The position numbers and the translations under genes were made by a program. Of a DNA stretch of 15,596 bases, positions 13,338 through 15,596 are shown piece after piece (position 1 is the stretch's first letter; each line of letters begins with the position of its first letter). Origin of the DNA: Thermoplasmata archaeon (GTDB lineage: Archaea > Thermoplasmatota > Thermoplasmata > Thermoplasmatales > Thermoplasmataceae); assembly GCA_021797265.1 (NCBI GenBank), contig JAJZZZ010000017.1, positions 1-15,596 of the forward strand, given 5' to 3'. The notes beneath the pieces are model-generated. The model was not told the origin of the DNA and did not search any database. It saw only the letters and a list, made by a program, of their open reading frames with translations.

Positions 13338-13736
13338 TTACAACCATTTCCTGTTGATTCCAGGAACTCTGTCAAAGTCTTTGTCTTCACTAATAAGCTC
13401 TGTGATGGAGGCACGCTTCATGGAGGAAGCGATCAGTGCATCGCTTGGTTTACGACAATACTTCAGGATGTCCTTCATAATCAGATAGTCGCCTTCTTCA
13501 AGTGGAAGAATAGATGTGAATGGGAGTATCATGGAGTCAATAAATTCTAGAGTCACCTCTGTCGGGATAGAATATTTATTACCGGATATGTAAATAAGCT
13601 CATCCAGGACTATCAGATTGGTGAATGTCCTGTTGTTGGAAAGTTCCTTCTCATAGTAATCAATAAAACTGTCAAGGTTCTTGACTGGTGTATTCATATA
13701 AATAAAGAAATTTGTGTCTATGAATACGCTGGTCAA
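13338..13736 (-). CDS. vapC: VapC-like PIN-domain toxin ribonuclease
   Basis: The 132-residue PIN domain should cleave RNA when freed from its antitoxin. The acidic metal-binding residues are all present: D7 in VFIDTNFF, E46 in LDELIY, D99 in KPSDALIASS, and D118/D120 in SEDKDFDRV. Length is normal, so the toxin looks active. The start is TTG 13736: it overlaps the stop of the antitoxin gene as TTGA, and GGATGAG lies just upstream. Such an overlap couples translation of toxin to antitoxin, as usual for VapBC. The pair lies between two decayed tRNA-Leu-like copies in an AT-rich stretch, consistent with horizontal transfer. Confidence 0.88.
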   Translation of the reverse strand: MTSVFIDTNFFIYMNTPVKNLDSFIDYYEKELSNNRTFTNLIVLDELIYISGNKYSIPTEVTLEFIDSMILPFTSILPLEEGDYLIMKDILKYCRKPSDALIASSMKRASITELISEDKDFDRVPGINRKWL

Positions 13737-13993
13737 AACTCATCCTCCAACGAGTATTCCTTGGCTTCACCCGGTTCAGGATATTTAGCCCCCTTTACTG
13801 AAAGTATAGATTCCTTGTGTTGTTTGGCCATCTTTTCAAATGCTGCTCTGTCAAATTTCTTCGCGGGTGTAAGAATTATCGCATCACTTAAGCTTACTGT
13901 GAGATCATCACCCTCTTCGATTCCAACGGCTTCTCTTAATGCTTTAGGAAGAATGATGTAGCCCTTCTTTCCAACTTTCAATTTCAAAGTCAA
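13733..13993 (-). CDS. vapB: VapB-like antitoxin with AbrB/SpoVT DNA-binding domain
   Basis: The 86-residue protein starts with a swapped-hairpin AbrB domain (KVGKKGYIILPKALREAVGI, then EEGDDLTVSLSDAIILTPAK, residues ~6-46) that binds operator DNA, followed by a tail (~47-86; KYPEPGEAKEYSLEDEF at its end) that should wrap the toxin's active site. The start is TTG 13993: GGGTGA lies 7 nt upstream and a TATA-like CAATTAATAG about 35 bp upstream; no ATG fits the start of the domain. Both genes of the pair therefore use TTG, which may keep their level low. VapB usually represses its own operon, and the AT-rich upstream region could hold that operator. Confidence 0.87.
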   Translation of the reverse strand: MTLKLKVGKKGYIILPKALREAVGIEEGDDLTVSLSDAIILTPAKKFDRAAFEKMAKQHKESILSVKGAKYPEPGEAKEYSLEDEF

Positions 13994-14142
13994 ACTAGTT
14001 CACCCTTAGCCAAGCAAGGTTAGCTATTAATTGTTTCCCTTTTAAACCCTTTGGATTGGCGTTAAATGTATTCTGCTAGCGATTTGATGCGCATTTCGCC
14101 CATAAGAGAATGTGATATTCTTTTGCTATGAATAATCATTCA

Positions 14143-14213
14143 TTATTTATATATCAACGGATTAATTGTGACTGTAGCAAAGCCTGGCCAACTTTTCCTC
14201 TTAGAGAGAAAAA
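14143..14213 (+). pseudogene. Decayed copy B of a tRNA-Leu(UAG)-like gene with its promoter
   Basis: A TATA sequence (TTTATATATC, 14147-14156) is followed by CGGATTAATTG and then, from 14168, GTGACTG-TA-GCA-AAGCCTGGCCAAC, matching copy C at 15568. Further on, CTTAGAG (14200-14206) reads as an anticodon loop with UAG (Leu), flanked by TTCCT and AGAAA that pair at four of five positions. The D-stem no longer pairs, spacing between D-arm and anticodon stem is short by about two bases, and no T-arm or acceptor partner (CAGTCAC) follows. It is thus a degenerate tRNA-Leu relic. It lies downstream of the stop of the iminopeptidase gene. Confidence 0.55.
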
Positions 14214-14256
14214 TGCCCTCACTGTGGTGCGCAACAAATTCAGGATGCGAGCTGGA

Positions 14257-15213
14257 TCATAAAGTTGAAAATTTGTCAGTTGCCTTAACTATCTCATTTT
14301 CAATTGTTGCACTTGGAGAATGCCCTGAGTCATCTACCACAATTAGTTCACTACATCTCCACTTTGTGTGAAGTATCCAGGCATTTTCAAGTGGTGCCTG
14401 GAAATCATATCTCCCGTTTATCAATATGCCTTGAATATTATCCAAGTATCCCCCTTCGTTGAGGAGTTCACCATCTTTCAACCAACCGTAGTGTTTTGCA
14501 TAATGTGTTCCCAGCCTTGCAAATGTAATCGCGTAAGATGAATCCTCAAACCTTTTCTGAAGGGTGTAAACTGGTGGCCAATCAGCCGTTGTTGATTCCC
14601 ATAGACACAGGGATCTCGCAAGGGAGGCGATGTTCGAAGGATTTCCTTTATTCAATACTTCATAAAGCAAATCGAGAATATCACTTTCCGGCCTGTCTGA
14701 AGGCAGGGCCTTCATCAAGTGGTCCCATTGTTCTGGGAAAAATATCCTGTTACCACCTCGAAATGTCCAGTCAAATTCAGAGTGCCTGCCAGTTGTTACT
14801 CCAAAGAATATCATTTGTGTCACTGTTTCTGGATATGATTTCGAATATGCTAGGCCGAGAGTGCAACCCCAAGAGCCCCCGAGTATTAACCATTTATCCA
14901 CATTCAGATGCTTACGCAAGGCCTCAATATCACTGATTAGATGATGCGTAGTGTTTTTTGAGAAATCATACCCTGGATTGGAAGTACTGGGTGTGCTTTT
15001 ACCACAACCCCTTTGATCGAATAGAATAATTTTGTACTTGGTTGGATTAAAGAGCCTCCTCCACCAGGGACTCGACCCTGATCCGGGACCTCCGTGCAAG
15101 ACTAAAGCAGCTTTACCATTTGGATTGCCTGAAACCTCCCAATAGATTGAGTTTTCATCCCCAACATCAAGCATTCCTCTTTCATAAGGCTCAATGTCTC
15201 CATACAAAGTCAT
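14257..15213 (-). CDS. pip: Proline iminopeptidase, bacterial-type (peptidase family S33)
   Basis: It removes N-terminal proline from peptides in the cytosol. The 318-residue alpha/beta-hydrolase has the oxyanion motif HGGPG (40-44), nucleophile S114 in GGSWG, D270 in GRYD and H298 in SGHSP; these match the triad of the Serratia enzyme almost position for position. LWES (204-207), with E206, corresponds to the Glu that holds the substrate's free N-terminus. Overall sequence (IEPYERGMLDVGDENSIYWE, FDQRGCGKSTP, NTTHHLISDIEALRKHL) is closest to the ~315-residue bacterial type rather than to the ~293-residue tricorn-interacting factor F1 of Thermoplasma, suggesting transfer from bacteria. Its place between two tRNA-Leu-like copies supports this. 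A 9-bp inverted repeat spans its TATA region. Confidence 0.92.
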   Translation of the reverse strand: MTLYGDIEPYERGMLDVGDENSIYWEVSGNPNGKAALVLHGGPGSGSSPWWRRLFNPTKYKIILFDQRGCGKSTPSTSNPGYDFSKNTTHHLISDIEALRKHLNVDKWLILGGSWGCTLGLAYSKSYPETVTQMIFFGVTTGRHSEFDWTFRGGNRIFFPEQWDHLMKALPSDRPESDILDLLYEVLNKGNPSNIASLARSLCLWESTTADWPPVYTLQKRFEDSSYAITFARLGTHYAKHYGWLKDGELLNEGGYLDNIQGILINGRYDFQAPLENAWILHTKWRCSELIVVDDSGHSPSATIENEIVKATDKFSTL

Positions 15214-15230
15214 AATAATATCGAAGATTT

Positions 15231-15261
15231 GGAGCCATAATTACTTTTTGCGTATGGCTCC
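15231..15261. promoter_or_regulatory. Inverted repeat around the TATA region of the iminopeptidase gene
   Basis: GGAGCCATA (15231-15239) and TATGGCTCC (15253-15261) form a perfect 9-bp inverted repeat separated by 13 nt, 18-48 bp upstream of ATG 15213. The TATA-like GTAATTATG of this gene lies in the left arm and spacer, so a bound dimer would block it. A hairpin in DNA or RNA is the alternative reading. Confidence 0.5.
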
Positions 15262-15519
15262 CATCTAGCATTTGCCAATGTGGGAGGTGTCATGTCACAC
15301 TTATCAGAGACCATCTAACATATTTGTAATGACTGCAAACTGAAATTTAGCCTTTTATTTGATAAGGCTCGACAGACTATTGCGAAGTTTCCATACAAAT
15401 TCGTATCCAGAGGTTATTTGCGATTATTTAAAACTATTAATCGAAAATCACTCAAGCTAATTTAACCATGTATTCTCCCACATTCATTTCACAAAACAGG
15501 ATACTTTCTTGTTAATCAT
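15262..15519. other. Gene-free stretch between iminopeptidase and tRNA-like copy C
   Basis: No ORF of note or RNA gene is recognised. It is AT-rich. AGCCTT (15349-15354) and AAGGCT (15364-15369) form a 6-bp inverted repeat with a 9-nt loop, perhaps a weak hairpin. No transposase or integrase remnant is visible. Confidence 0.45.
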
Positions 15520-15567
15520 CGAATTTCAGCACTTTTAATATATTGCCGGAGTATAAGCCGATTAATT
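15520..15567 (+). promoter_or_regulatory. Promoter of the tRNA-Leu gene (copy C)
   Basis: TTTTAATATATTG is centred about 26-30 bp before the mature 5' end at 15568, the usual place for a TATA box of an archaeal tRNA gene. The same block is repeated upstream of the decayed copy A at 13185. Confidence 0.55.
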
Positions 15568-15596
15568 GCGAGGGTAACAAAGCCTGGCCAACTGTG
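15568..15596 (+). tRNA. tRNA-Leu, 5' part, cut by the window end
   Basis: The sequence reads acceptor GCGAGGG, TA, D-stem ACA, loop AAGCCTGGCCAAC, D-stem TGT, G26. The two D-stem halves pair fully, and the long D-loop with the GCCTGGCCAA core is typical of class II archaeal tRNA-Leu. Only positions 1 to ~26 are visible, so the anticodon is unknown; tRNA-Ser is less likely. It may be the functional gene from which copies A and B derive. Confidence 0.65.

Noticed and set aside
13227..13550. 107-residue plus-strand frame
   Set aside because: It is antisense to vapC and begins within the tRNA-like copy A; no recognisable features.
1..15596. CRISPR array, transposase or integrase
   Set aside because: No regularly spaced repeats and no reading frame resembling a recombinase or Cas protein were seen; the only repeats noticed as meaningful are the tRNA-like copies and the short operators.

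Overview
The window looks like chromosomal DNA of an aerobic, acid-loving euryarchaeon of the Thermoplasmata (Thermoplasma/Ferroplasma/Cuniculiplasma-like). The evidence is indirect. An Alba chromatin protein, a TrmB-type and an Lrp-type regulator, TATA boxes about 25-27 bp upstream of many start codons (leaderless genes), a methionine synthase split into two genes, a long-chain prenyl diphosphate synthase and a sulfocyanin-like blue copper protein all fit that group. No rRNA or ribosomal protein is present to fix the species.

Left part (1-7650), core metabolism and housekeeping. The 3' end of a glycosylated-looking surface protein converges on a tight three-gene minus-strand operon: methylenetetrahydrofolate reductase-like protein, MetE N-terminal-like protein and MetE catalytic protein, together the methyl supply and the last step of methionine synthesis. 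Upstream lie an ALDH7 (antiquitin-type) aldehyde dehydrogenase, a small zinc-ribbon protein on the plus strand, a polyprenyl diphosphate synthase, Alba, an Lrp/AsnC regulator and a conserved 91-residue protein of unknown function.

Middle part (7650-12980), copper, metal and arsenic functions. A membrane-anchored winged-helix regulator precedes a two-gene unit (SHOCT membrane protein, methionine-rich sulfocyanin-like cupredoxin) whose promoter holds a perfect 16-bp palindrome. Divergently follow a ChrB-domain protein and a cytosolic beta-propeller in one operon. A cysteine-rich arsenite methyltransferase (ArsM) is transcribed divergently from a TrmB-family regulator carrying two vicinal Cys-Cys pairs. 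The shared intergenic region has two copies of TACT-N3-AGTA, one at each promoter, which makes an arsenic-responsive switch a reasonable hypothesis.

Right part (12980-15596), accessory DNA. A VapBC toxin-antitoxin pair and a bacterial-type proline iminopeptidase are framed by three copies of the same element: a TATA region followed by the 5' half of a class II tRNA resembling tRNA-Leu. The last copy, cut by the window end, keeps a paired D-stem and may be the functional gene; the other two are decayed. This looks like a tRNA-associated insertion hot spot with successive remnants, and is the most unusual structure in the window.
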